Origin: Petrocella atlantisensis
Lineage (GTDB): Bacteria; Bacillota; Clostridia; Lachnospirales; Vallitaleaceae
Reading direction: 5' to 3'
Length of the DNA stretch: 64,000 nucleotides
Assembly: GCF_900538275.1 (NCBI RefSeq)
Contig: NZ_LR130778.1
Location: 124,001 to 188,000, forward strand
Below, piece by piece: positions 55,950 through 64,000 of this stretch. How positions within the stretch are numbered: the stretch's first letter is position 1; each line of letters opens with the position of its first letter. A program made the translations under genes and the position numbers. The notes under the pieces are model-generated. The model had not been told where the DNA came from. It saw only the letters and a program-made list of their open reading frames with translations, and ran no database searches.

Positions 55950-57335
55950 TTAAGCCTCACAATTTTCTTCATCTAGTAGCATTTGATCCATTAGTTTTTC
56001 TTTCTTACGTAACATTTCTTTTTTATACTGTCGATCCTCATTCATTTTAATACCTTGTAATATACCTAACATGATAAAGGTAGATACAAGAGAGGACCCA
56101 CCATAGCTCACAAATGGTAAGGTTACACCGGTAAGTGGAATCGCTTTGGTCACACCACCTATGATTAAAAAACTCTGAATAGCAATAATAATTAATATAC
56201 CGGAACCCATAAGAAAATTAAAATCATTTTTAGTTTTTTCGACCATTTGAATGCCAAAAAGAAAAAAATATACAATCATAATAATGATCCCCAGTCCAAC
56301 CACCAAACCTAATTCCTCCACAATCGCAGAGTAGATAAAATCTGTTGTAACCACCGGTATTTTATTAGGTAGGCCTAAAGTTAAGCCACGCCCAAATAAC
56401 CCACCATTACCAATGGCGAATAAAGATTGGGTAATCTGATAACCTGTATTGTCTATGTCAGAAAAAGGATCAATCCAAGTATCAATACGTACTCTGACAT
56501 GCCAAAAAAATCGGTAAGCAAAAAACCCGCCTACCATCGTCATAATGGTCCCCCCAATAATATACATTCTATTCCTCGTATACACATAACTCATTAGAAT
56601 AAAAACCGAATAAAAAATAAGTGCTGATCCTAGATCGCGTTGATACACTTGTATGATAACCATACCCATTGTGATGGTTCCGGTGACAAATAAGGATAAT
56701 TTTTCGTGTTCATAAAATTGGGTCAAAGTAGAAGCTAAAAAAACAATATACAATATCTTGACAACTTCTGAAGGCTGAAAGGTGAAGCTACCGATACGCA
56801 TCCAATTTGTTGCACCATTGATGGTTTCATTGGTCATGACCAATAAGACAACGGCTAGAATAATCGATGGGACCCCCAAAAACTTGATAAAATTCATTCG
56901 ACTATATAGAAATACTACCGCAAATACTACAACATAGGCCAAGCAGGATAGATAAAACTGTTTAAGACCCAGATTTATACTCAACCTACCCAATAGTATG
57001 AAACTGATTACAAGTAAAAACTGCCCAATACTCCAAAGGGGTAAAATTGTTTTACTCATATAAAGGTTTACAATATGACCGGATAATAAGATTAAGCCAA
57101 TCTGTCCTAAGTAAATCATAATGACTTTATATTCAAACTCATAATGATAAAGCAAAACTGTATAGGCCACCAAATGAAAAAATAGAATGATAACCGTTTG
57201 AAGCCTATGGTAATCATAGGCGCGTTCCGTATTTTTTTGCTTAATAAGCGTAAACTGAATGGCCAAAATGCTAATATAACCCATCGTCAAGAGAGATAAG
57301 CATAAAGCTGCCAAACCAACATAAAATTCAAACAT
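55950..57335 (-). CDS. FtsW/RodA/SpoVE-family glycosyltransferase
   Basis: A 461-residue SEDS protein with about ten to twelve helices. NGATNWMRIGSFTFQPSEVVKI and GNGGLFGRGLTLG, then PLTGVTLPFVSYGGSS, are SEDS hallmarks. It polymerises glycan strands and pairs with the class B PBP encoded next. Its ATG abuts the stop of the U32 gene (TAAATG). Which of FtsW, RodA or SpoVE it is cannot be decided here. Confidence 0.92.
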   Translation of the reverse strand: MFEFYVGLAALCLSLLTMGYISILAIQFTLIKQKNTERAYDYHRLQTVIILFFHLVAYTVLLYHYEFEYKVIMIYLGQIGLILLSGHIVNLYMSKTILPLWSIGQFLLVISFILLGRLSINLGLKQFYLSCLAYVVVFAVVFLYSRMNFIKFLGVPSIILAVVLLVMTNETINGATNWMRIGSFTFQPSEVVKILYIVFLASTLTQFYEHEKLSLFVTGTITMGMVIIQVYQRDLGSALIFYSVFILMSYVYTRNRMYIIGGTIMTMVGGFFAYRFFWHVRVRIDTWIDPFSDIDNTGYQITQSLFAIGNGGLFGRGLTLGLPNKIPVVTTDFIYSAIVEELGLVVGLGIIIMIVYFFLFGIQMVEKTKNDFNFLMGSGILIIIAIQSFLIIGGVTKAIPLTGVTLPFVSYGGSSLVSTFIMLGILQGIKMNEDRQYKKEMLRKKEKLMDQMLLDEENCEA

Positions 57336-59669
57336 TTATTCAACACCTTTTGTATAGTGACCTCTGGTAAATACCATAGACATCTCTTGTGCCGGTATCG
57401 TTGTCTTACTTGTTACAGCATCTAATATCTTTGCTATATCTTCTTTACTTTCATTTAAGAACTCAACTCTAAATGTTCTAAGACCCATTTCCTTCATTTC
57501 ATTGATTTTATCAATCAAGTAATGAGGAACAGCATTGTAAATCTGGTTATAACATAACTTACAAACAGTCTCCACAGGTACCTTCATACCCTTACGGTCC
57601 TCTAAATATATAATCTTGCCGTTTTCTTTTTTACAATCATCTAATGATTTTCTCACACATTGCGCTGAAGTCATAACATTCATATGGCCATAAACAATAC
57701 ACTCTGCTTTATTAAGAGGTAATTGTTTCATTTCATACTTATTTAGCTCCAAAGACGGAACATAACCTTCAGATAATTCTTTAAACATCAGGTGATTGGC
57801 TGTATGCTGATTCATAATCGAGAAAGCATAATCATAAACAAGTTTTTTGCCAAACGGTAATGCATGATGGTAAGCATCAATAGATCTTAATAAGAAACCA
57901 TCGATTTCATCTGCTAGACTTTCTTTCAAGATAGAAATCATCGTATCTTTTTCATGCCTTAATATCTTAGGAACTGCAATATATATCTGTGTTGGTAGAT
58001 CTTTATAGAAATTAATAATCTCTAATATCTGTTCCTCATTGAAATTCAAATGCTCAATGTAAATCCTTTGTATACTATAATCTTTAAGTATTTCAAATTG
58101 ATAGAATTTTCTTAACAAAACCGTTATATTTTTATGATAGGAAGGGGTGTTTTCTATCTTAATGACACTCACAGGTATATAAGGCTTTTTATTCACAACG
58201 GCATTTAGACCTAGCCATTTTTCAAAACCTTCACGTCGAATGGAATTTAACTGTCCCATTGACATAAAAACATCTCCGGAAATTTGAACCTTAATATCAT
58301 TTATTTTAATTGGATATTGTGCCACTTTTGAGAATTGTTTTTCAATGCGTTCCTGCGTAAGACTTTGACTTTTTGCTTCTTGAACCAAATCACCAATCAC
58401 ACGTATTTCTCTATTATCATCTTTGATCATCATTTCAATCGGTTTATTCACGTACATGTTAACTTCAACATGAACACCCACGTGAAGCATGTTAGATTGG
58501 TTTTCAAGAAGTCTGTTCTCAAGTTCTATACTTTTTATACGTCTGACTTCCTGACCTATTTGTATTGGGTGATCTGAATATATGATATAGTCACTTTTTG
58601 TATTTAACTGGGCAATCCAAGAATAGTAATTCCCTTGATCGAAAACGATTTCCAGACAATCTCCAATTCTTATTTTTTCGAATAACGTGACGACATATTG
58701 ATTGCCATTCTTCGCTTTAACTTTACCTATGATTCTACCTTGATGCTTGGGTTGGTCAAAAGTAATCATGGACGGGCCATTATGTTGAAAATAATAACCA
58801 TTGGTAAAATTGCCACGGTTATAAATCTGGACCATATCATCCAGATCACTTTGCTTAATATTTAAGACACCTTTTTCTAAATAAGCATCGCGGTAATAAC
58901 GGTAGAGTCCGGTCATTAACCCAACATATTCCTTTGATTTCATGCGACCTTCAATTTTAAAAGATTCAATACCGGCATCAATAAGTTCCGGGAGAACCGT
59001 CAATGTTTCAATATCTTTTGGACTTAGTATATGAGACTTATCCCATTCTTTTTCATTAATTATGGCTTTATAAACCAATCGACAAGGTTGAGCACATCGT
59101 CCTCGATTCCCACTTCTTCCACCCATAAATGAGCTCATGAGGCATTGACCGGAATAGCTATAACATAAAGCACCATGAACAAAGGTCTCAATTTCCATTT
59201 TTGTATTTTTCTTAATGTTAATGATTTCATCAATAGATAGTTCTCGCGCTAAAACAACTCTTTTAACACCCATTTCTTCAAGAAATCTAACCCCTTGTAC
59301 ACTATGACAATTAAGCTGTGTACTACCATGAACCTCAATGTCAGGAAAAACTCTTTTGAGCAATGCAATAACACCAAGATCCTGAAGGATAAAAGCATCT
59401 ACACCTAAATGATACACTTCAAGTATATGATAGATCAGCTGATCTATCTCTTTTTCTTTAAATAATGTATTAATCGTATAATAGATCTTAACGCCATATA
59501 TTCTTGCATACTTGATGGCTTTCTCTAATGTCTCTAGATTAAAATTCTTAGCATAGGCTCTAGCACCATAGTTTTCTCCCCCTAGGTAAACAGCGTTACA
59601 TCCACTATGCACTGCAGCAATAAATGCTTCGTATGAACCTGCTGGTGACAATATTTCCGGTTTAAACAT
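57336..59669 (-). CDS. U32-family peptidase (DUF3656-containing)
   Basis: A 777-residue protein of the U32 collagenase-like family, with the signature ETFVHGALCYSYSGQCLMSS and GGRSGNRGRCAQPCR, including the clustered cysteines. The C-terminal part resembles DUF3656. Relatives include the RNA hydroxylation factors RlhA and TrhP, so an RNA role is as likely as proteolysis. Conserved cysteines suggest an Fe-S cluster. Downstream are SEDS and PBP genes. Confidence 0.9.
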   Translation of the reverse strand: MFKPEILSPAGSYEAFIAAVHSGCNAVYLGGENYGARAYAKNFNLETLEKAIKYARIYGVKIYYTINTLFKEKEIDQLIYHILEVYHLGVDAFILQDLGVIALLKRVFPDIEVHGSTQLNCHSVQGVRFLEEMGVKRVVLARELSIDEIINIKKNTKMEIETFVHGALCYSYSGQCLMSSFMGGRSGNRGRCAQPCRLVYKAIINEKEWDKSHILSPKDIETLTVLPELIDAGIESFKIEGRMKSKEYVGLMTGLYRYYRDAYLEKGVLNIKQSDLDDMVQIYNRGNFTNGYYFQHNGPSMITFDQPKHQGRIIGKVKAKNGNQYVVTLFEKIRIGDCLEIVFDQGNYYSWIAQLNTKSDYIIYSDHPIQIGQEVRRIKSIELENRLLENQSNMLHVGVHVEVNMYVNKPIEMMIKDDNREIRVIGDLVQEAKSQSLTQERIEKQFSKVAQYPIKINDIKVQISGDVFMSMGQLNSIRREGFEKWLGLNAVVNKKPYIPVSVIKIENTPSYHKNITVLLRKFYQFEILKDYSIQRIYIEHLNFNEEQILEIINFYKDLPTQIYIAVPKILRHEKDTMISILKESLADEIDGFLLRSIDAYHHALPFGKKLVYDYAFSIMNQHTANHLMFKELSEGYVPSLELNKYEMKQLPLNKAECIVYGHMNVMTSAQCVRKSLDDCKKENGKIIYLEDRKGMKVPVETVCKLCYNQIYNAVPHYLIDKINEMKEMGLRTFRVEFLNESKEDIAKILDAVTSKTTIPAQEMSMVFTRGHYTKGVE

Positions 59670-59782
59670 GTTATCCTAGGCCTCTTTCGTCCATGTATCA
59701 TCAAATCATAATCAAAAGTCCATCAATGTTTGTAGTTGAGTCGTTTACAAAACAGATCCGGACTTTTTGGTTTCATTTCATT

Positions 59783-60187
59783 TTAGTTATTCTCTTCAAA
59801 AATTCGGATGTACTCATCCAATTCCTTTTTATGGGTTTTAACTTCGTTTTCTAATAACGTGATTTTTGAAACCAACCCACTTTTTTCTTGATCTAATTTA
59901 AAGATTTGTTCTTTTAGATTCGCTATTACCTGGTCCTTATCTCTGGATTGATCCTTCATGAGATTATTCAGGTCGCGCTCTTTAAAGAGTTCATCTGCAA
60001 TATTAATAGCCAGTAGCACATTTAACAATCTCGTATTTAAGAGTTGTCCATTGTCTGAATGTTTAATCTCATCCATCTTGTTATTGATGTATAAGGCCAC
60101 TCTTTGGATGTACTCTTCACTTTCATCACCTGATAAGGTATAGACATTACCATTAATCAGTACTTTTGTATTATTCTTTGGCGACAC
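59783..60187 (-). CDS. zapA: Cell division protein ZapA
   Basis: A 134-residue ZapA: N-terminal strand-helix head (KVLINGNVYTLSGDESEEYIQRVALYINNKM) and a long C-terminal coiled coil. It bundles FtsZ filaments. The start is GTG behind GGGGGG. It precedes the U32, SEDS and PBP genes, giving a division/envelope context. Confidence 0.9.
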   Translation of the reverse strand: MSPKNNTKVLINGNVYTLSGDESEEYIQRVALYINNKMDEIKHSDNGQLLNTRLLNVLLAINIADELFKERDLNNLMKDQSRDKDQVIANLKEQIFKLDQEKSGLVSKITLLENEVKTHKKELDEYIRIFEENN

Positions 60188-60308
60188 TCAAAGCCCCCCT
60201 GACTTTATCTCGGCTATCCGAATGGGATATGCCATCATCGTTATCTCCACTTTCCCAATATGTTACGGCAGAGTATTAAAAAAATTATAGCATAGATTCA
60301 TATTCGGT

Positions 60309-60839
60309 TCAATTACCATCACCGGAATGATTCAATAAAACATTAACGACATTACCGCCTTCTACTATTGTTTCTTTGTTCCAAACCAAAATGCGATATG
60401 AAATACCTGGTTTTACCTGATCAATAGATTCGATACTTTCATAGTCAATGGCTGCTTTTCTCTTGTACTCAATCAAGCTCATTTTTATTAATTTGAATAA
60501 TGCATCTTCCTGGCCATACAGATAGAACATGAAAATGCCTTGTCTTACCGATTCTTCAATTACTTTTTTGGCCTGTGTTCTTACTTTACCAATAATCTCA
60601 TACCCATCAATGATGTAATCATATAAGAGGCTCGCCTTTAGACTGTCACCAGACGGTGTTATTTCATAGATGTAATGGTTCGGCGTGATTGCTTTAGATG
60701 TGATATGATTTATGTCAATGAGCTTTTGCAATAGACCGTTCACCGTTCCCAATGAATATCCCGTTCTTTTGGCTAATTGGCGCTGGCTGATATCCGGTAT
60801 TTCTTCAATTGTAAGCAATAAACGTAATGTCTTATCCAT
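60309..60839 (-). CDS. Winged-helix protein of unknown regulon
   Basis: A 176-residue protein with an N-terminal MarR-like winged helix (QRQLAKRTGYSLGTVNGLLQ, then LIDINHITSKA) and a C-terminal domain (about 95-170) that could bind a ligand. It follows ruvB by 22 bases, so it is cotranscribed with ruvA-ruvB. No DNA target is known. Confidence 0.8.
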   Translation of the reverse strand: MDKTLRLLLTIEEIPDISQRQLAKRTGYSLGTVNGLLQKLIDINHITSKAITPNHYIYEITPSGDSLKASLLYDYIIDGYEIIGKVRTQAKKVIEESVRQGIFMFYLYGQEDALFKLIKMSLIEYKRKAAIDYESIESIDQVKPGISYRILVWNKETIVEGGNVVNVLLNHSGDGN

Positions 60840-60861
60840 TATAAATCACCATTTCGCACTG

Positions 60862-61863
60862 TTATTCTTCTTTTACAACATAACCAAGATGTTTATAGCA
60901 ATATGGCGTTACCATTCTCCCTCGAGGTGTTCTGTTTATGAACCCAAGTTGCATTAAATAAGGTTCATACACTTCTTCAATGGTATCCGATTCCTCACCA
61001 ATGGTTGCTGCAATTGTATCAAGACCAACAGGCCCCCCGTTATATTTTTCTATCATAGTTTTTAATATTTTGATATCATTCTTATCCAAACCACTCGCAT
61101 CCACATCCAGTAAATCCAACGCATATTGTGCAACTTCTAAGGTTATAATGCCATCGTACTTGACTTGAGCAAAATCTCGTACCCTTTTCAACAAACGGTT
61201 AGCAAGTCTTGGTGTCCCTCTTGATCTTCTGGCAATTTCTTTGGCGCCTTGGTTATCAATCTCGACTTCTAATACTTTAGCAGAACGGTTAACAATTTCT
61301 GTTAATTCGTCGTTATTGTAGAATTCTAATTTATGAATGACACCAAAACGATCTCTCAATGGTGATGACAGAAGTCCCATTCTTGTTGTGGCGCCTATTA
61401 ATGTGAATTTTGGTAAATCCAAACGAATAGATCTTGCAGAGGGACCTTTCCCAACTAATATATCAATGACATAATCCTCCATCGCAGGATACATCACTTC
61501 TTCCACTTGACGATTAAGTCTATGAATCTCGTCTATAAATAAAATATCATTCTCTTGCAAATTATTTAGTATGGCTGCCATATCACCCGGTTTTTCAATA
61601 GCAGGACCGGATGTCACCTTGATATTGACCCCCATTTCGTGTCCAATTATGTTGGCTAGAGTCGTTTTTCCTAGTCCCGGTGGCCCATAAAAAAGAACAT
61701 GGTCCAAGGGTTCTTCTCTAAACTTAGCTGCTTGAATGAATACTTTAATATTATCCTTGGCCTTTTGTTGTCCAATGTATTCGTCAAGTAGCTTAGGCCT
61801 TAATGAAGTTTCAATATGGATGTCTTCTTCAACGAGCTCAGTGGTTATAATCCTGTTGTTCAT
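60862..61863 (-). CDS. ruvB: Holliday junction branch migration helicase RuvB
   Basis: A 333-residue AAA+ motor. Walker A GPPGLGKT is at residues 60-67, Walker B DEIH at 111-114, sensor 1 GATTR and arginine finger region LRDRFG follow, with a C-terminal winged helix ([10 protein letters not shown]). It drives branch migration with RuvA. It lies 41 bases after ruvA. Confidence 0.96.
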   Translation of the reverse strand: MNNRIITTELVEEDIHIETSLRPKLLDEYIGQQKAKDNIKVFIQAAKFREEPLDHVLFYGPPGLGKTTLANIIGHEMGVNIKVTSGPAIEKPGDMAAILNNLQENDILFIDEIHRLNRQVEEVMYPAMEDYVIDILVGKGPSARSIRLDLPKFTLIGATTRMGLLSSPLRDRFGVIHKLEFYNNDELTEIVNRSAKVLEVEIDNQGAKEIARRSRGTPRLANRLLKRVRDFAQVKYDGIITLEVAQYALDLLDVDASGLDKNDIKILKTMIEKYNGGPVGLDTIAATIGEESDTIEEVYEPYLMQLGFINRTPRGRMVTPYCYKHLGYVVKEE

Positions 61864-61904
61864 TTTTTTCTCCTCATAATCAGCTATATCATCAAAACAT
61901 TATT

Positions 61905-62507
61905 CTAGAACATAGCTAATTTTTTTAACGCTTCTTTTATAACGGCCTCAACACTGTCCAAATCATGTAATCCTCTTACTGCATGAACAGCTTCATGGCT
62001 TGAGTAGCCAAGAGCAACCAAGGCTTCAACACCTTCATCTGCATATTGAAGTGAAACATTTGTGTTTTTCATAATGGCTGAACCATCCATGCTATCTTCA
62101 AAATCAATCAACTTGAGTTTATCCTTTAAGTCTAGTATCAGTTTTTGAGCTGTTTTTCGCCCAATACCTGGTGCTAGACATATGCGATTCAAATCATTAC
62201 TCATAATAGCGACTCTGAGTTCATAACCGGTCATAACAGATAAAATACCCATAGCCCCTTTTGGACCAATGCCATTTACCGTAATTAACTTCTTGAAGAT
62301 TTCCATGTCGTCTTTAGTAATAAAGCCAAATAAGACCATAGCATCTTCTCTTACATGTAAATAAGTATATACCTTAACCATTTCACCAATGCTCGGTAAC
62401 TCTTTAAAAATAGAGCCCGGCACCTGAATAGAGAATCCCACATGATTGGCTTCAATTACAATTGTGTCCTTTGTAACTTCTTCAAGTAGTCCTTTTATAT
62501 ATGATAG
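61905..62507 (-). CDS. ruvA: Holliday junction DNA-binding protein RuvA
   Basis: A 200-residue protein with the OB domain (MLSYIKGLLEEV), tandem HhH motifs (LITVNGIGPKGAMGIL and LAPGIGRKTAQKLILDLKDK) and a C-terminal UBA-like domain that contacts RuvB. AAGGAG before the ATG at 62507 rejects a 14-codon longer frame. No clear LexA box is present upstream. Confidence 0.95.
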   Translation of the reverse strand, partial: LSYIKGLLEEVTKDTIVIEANHVGFSIQVPGSIFKELPSIGEMVKVYTYLHVREDAMVLFGFITKDDMEIFKKLITVNGIGPKGAMGILSVMTGYELRVAIMSNDLNRICLAPGIGRKTAQKLILDLKDKLKLIDFEDSMDGSAIMKNTNVSLQYADEGVEALVALGYSSHEAVHAVRGLHDLDSVEAVIKEALKKLAMF

Positions 62508-62714
62508 CATAATTGCTCCTTTTTCTTGTCCCACATCCATCGTGTTCATTACTTATACGCTGAGGACATTTCCTTGTATGTTCTGCCAAAACTGATACAA
62601 TAGTGTTCAATAATTAAATGCCTAACTATAATAATACTTAAAAGAAATGAAATAGTCAATCCTTCCACCAAAAAACTCCTGCATCATTTTTAATATCTTA
62701 ATCTACGGCTTAGT

Positions 62715-62744
62715 TTGACCCCATTAAATGAATTATGCTATAAT
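62715..62744 (+). promoter_or_regulatory. Promoter of the DUF1292 gene
   Basis: TTGACC (62715-62720), an 18-base spacer and TATAAT (62739-62744). Confidence 0.75.
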
Positions 62745-62805
62745 GTACTCATTCAGAAATACTATTTGAATAAATCTAATGAATTCCCAATAAAGGAGAA
62801 CACTA

Positions 62806-63135
62806 ATGAGCGAAGATAACATGAAAGATCTTAGTAATGAAAATTGTGGAGATGGATGTGGATGTGGACATGATCACGAAGATCACCATCATGACACCAT
62901 CACATTAACCATGGAAAATAACGAACAGGTAGAATGTGCCGTGCTCGGAATTTTCGAAGTTGAAAACCAAGAATATGTAGCACTACTTCCAGAAGACAGT
63001 GAAGATGTCTTCATATATATTTACAAAGAAGATGAAGATGGCGAAATCGAACTTGAAAACATAGAGTCACAAGAAGATTTTGATAAAATTTCAGCAGCTT
63101 TCCTTGAAATCATGGAAGAAGAAGAAGAAGCATAA
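62806..63135 (+). CDS. DUF1292 protein with Cys/His-rich N-terminal insert
   Basis: A 109-residue acidic protein. Residues 30-105 are the DUF1292 domain (ITLTMENNEQVECAVLGIFE, then EYVALLPE and VFIYIYKEDEDG). The first 30 residues hold a CGDGCGCG run followed by HDHEDHHHD, a likely metal-binding tail. Members are widespread in Bacillota and of unknown function. AAAGGAG precedes the ATG. It is a single gene, divergent from ruvA. Confidence 0.85.
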   Translation: MSEDNMKDLSNENCGDGCGCGHDHEDHHHDTITLTMENNEQVECAVLGIFEVENQEYVALLPEDSEDVFIYIYKEDEDGEIELENIESQEDFDKISAAFLEIMEEEEEA

Positions 63136-63164
63136 TAACAAGTGTATGTTCATTTAATTAGAAA

Positions 63165-63201
63165 AAAAAGCAAAGACTTTTAAAAGCGTCTTTGCTTTTT
63201 T
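63165..63201. terminator. Bidirectional terminator
   Basis: AAAAGCAAAGAC pairs with GTCTTTGCTTTT around a 10-base loop, with T-runs on both strands. It serves the convergent DUF1292 and DUF1456 genes. Confidence 0.9.
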
Positions 63202-63212
63202 ATGCTATCGTT

Positions 63213-63755
63213 TTATTGTTGTAGGTCATCCCTATATTTTAATGACAGACCTTTTAGAAACCTTCTGGCGTATTTATCACCACACTCACGATAATGTTTA
63301 TGACCTTCTTTTCTAAACAAAGCTCCTAATTCAGCTTTTCCGATGGTCTCATCTGCCAATTCAAAAATCTCCATAACATCGTCACTAGATAGAGATAAGG
63401 CGATTTTCAACTTCTTTAACATAACATTATTAACACTTCCTGAATCCTTCATGGCCAAAACCGGTTTTTGTCCTTGATCTGATTTTTCTTGTCGTCCTCT
63501 TTTAAATATAATTAAGCCGTTAAAAAATGCTTCTAAAGTTTTGTGGTTGCATTTAATATGCTCTTCTTCTGTATTAAGAGACGTTTCATCATGACTCTCT
63601 GCTTCATCATAGTAGCTGTCCTTAGAGCGTGTTAACAACTTCATAACTTCTTCTTTTGTAAACTCTAAGCCACCTAATTTAAATATGTCCACCATGTCCG
63701 TATTCTTTATGTCCAGGGCATAGCGCACCCGTATTAAGATATCATTATTGTCCAT
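63213..63755 (-). CDS. DUF1456 (YehS-like) protein
   Basis: A 180-residue protein with two related halves, each starting with a VRYALD- or KLKIALS-type helix and a D-MVDIF/D-VMEIFEL block, separated by a charged linker. This duplicated layout is that of YehS/DUF1456 proteins, whose function is unknown. It appears to follow the DnaJ-like gene on the same strand. Confidence 0.8.
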   Translation of the reverse strand: MDNNDILIRVRYALDIKNTDMVDIFKLGGLEFTKEEVMKLLTRSKDSYYDEAESHDETSLNTEEEHIKCNHKTLEAFFNGLIIFKRGRQEKSDQGQKPVLAMKDSGSVNNVMLKKLKIALSLSSDDVMEIFELADETIGKAELGALFRKEGHKHYRECGDKYARRFLKGLSLKYRDDLQQ

Positions 63756-63806
63756 TTTTTCCTCCGACTAATTTAATGCATTCATTATAACACAAAAAGC
63801 ATCCTT

Positions 63807-64000
63807 TTACTTACTATTATAATAGTCATACAGGGCTTCATAGTGTTCTTTTATAGTTTGATCCATATGGCTTGGATTCATAATATTGATTTCCACAAAA
63901 ATATGGCCTTGTTTACCTTTTCTATTTTTGTATCCTTTATTTAGTAGTCTAATCTTCTTACCGGTTTGTATTAATGGTGGTATTGTTACAATAAGATCAC
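63807..64000 (-). CDS. DnaJ-like chaperone, C-terminal end (partial)
   Basis: The last 64 codons of a minus-strand gene that enters from beyond the window. DLIVTIPPLIQTGKKIRLLNKG followed by KGKQGHIFVEINI matches the end of the second DnaJ C-terminal peptide-binding domain. It probably belongs to a J-domain protein of the CbpA/DnaJ type. The J domain is outside the window. Confidence 0.7.
   Translation of the reverse strand, partial: DLIVTIPPLIQTGKKIRLLNKGYKNRKGKQGHIFVEINIMNPSHMDQTIKEHYEALYDYYNSK

Noticed and set aside
62508-62805. LexA box controlling ruvA
   Set aside because: Only half-sites such as AGAACATA were seen; none has the CGAAC-4-GTTC form found before lexA.

Overview
The window reads as a chromosomal segment of an A+T-rich member of the Bacillota, most likely class Clostridia. 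The evidence is the cluster rplU-prp-rpmA-obgE-yhbY-nadD-yqeK-rsfS, an L27 that carries the N-terminal extension removed by Prp, a two-gene GcvP (gcvPA/gcvPB) behind a tandem glycine riboswitch, the paired radical-SAM genes TIGR03960/TIGR03936 beside an RNase G, PyrR-type attenuation, and strong GGAGG ribosome binding sites. Genus level (a Lachnospirales/Vallitalea-like organism) is only a guess.

Layout. 1-4.4 kb: PyrR attenuator, pyrR and uraA, then after a terminator and a separate promoter an overlapping pyrB-pyrC pair in which both proteins lack residues normally invariant at the active site. 4.4-6.8 kb: a tyrosine recombinase with a palindromic promoter region, and an iron alcohol dehydrogenase broken by one missing base. 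6.8-11.2 kb: a degraded accessory islet with three small related proteins of unknown function, duplicated flanking DNA, a 5'-truncated HlyD-type exporter remnant, two tiny membrane proteins (one only 31 residues) and a LuxR-type DNA-binding domain. 11.2-18 kb: a methyltransferase bracketed by two matching palindromes, then the glycine cleavage operon gcvT-gcvH-gcvPA-gcvPB-lpdA. 18-19.2 kb: lexA and a divergent YneA-like LysM gene with three LexA boxes. 19.2-19.8 kb: no protein gene but a densely self-complementary block with a possible promoter and a terminator, the best candidate here for an undescribed RNA or mobile repeat.

19.8-29.5 kb: the NAD/ribosome-assembly and L21/L27 clusters, interrupted relative to the usual clostridial order by three small genes including an isochorismatase-fold protein that has lost all three catalytic residues, then RNase G and the radical-SAM pair. 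29.6-39.3 kb: serine hydrolase, two-component system, tyrS, PepD, the ACT/PFL pair and a WalJ-like metallo-hydrolase. 39.4-48 kb: a minus-strand series polA-coaE-peptide-binding lipoprotein-FtsA-like protein-diguanylate cyclase. 48.2-54.4 kb: ECF sigma factor with membrane anti-sigma, tRNA-Leu, class I aldolase, Trk potassium uptake, Nudix hydrolase. 54.5-64 kb: transpeptidase, FtsW/RodA, U32 peptidase, ZapA, a winged-helix protein, ruvB, ruvA, a DUF1292 protein, a DUF1456 protein and the 3' end of a DnaJ-like gene.

Most genes are intact housekeeping genes in compact operons. The frame disruptions I could see all lie at 5.5-9.3 kb, and each can be explained by a single-base length change in a homopolymer run, so decay and residual sequencing error cannot be told apart from the sequence alone. 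All family assignments are from motif recognition by eye; no search was run.
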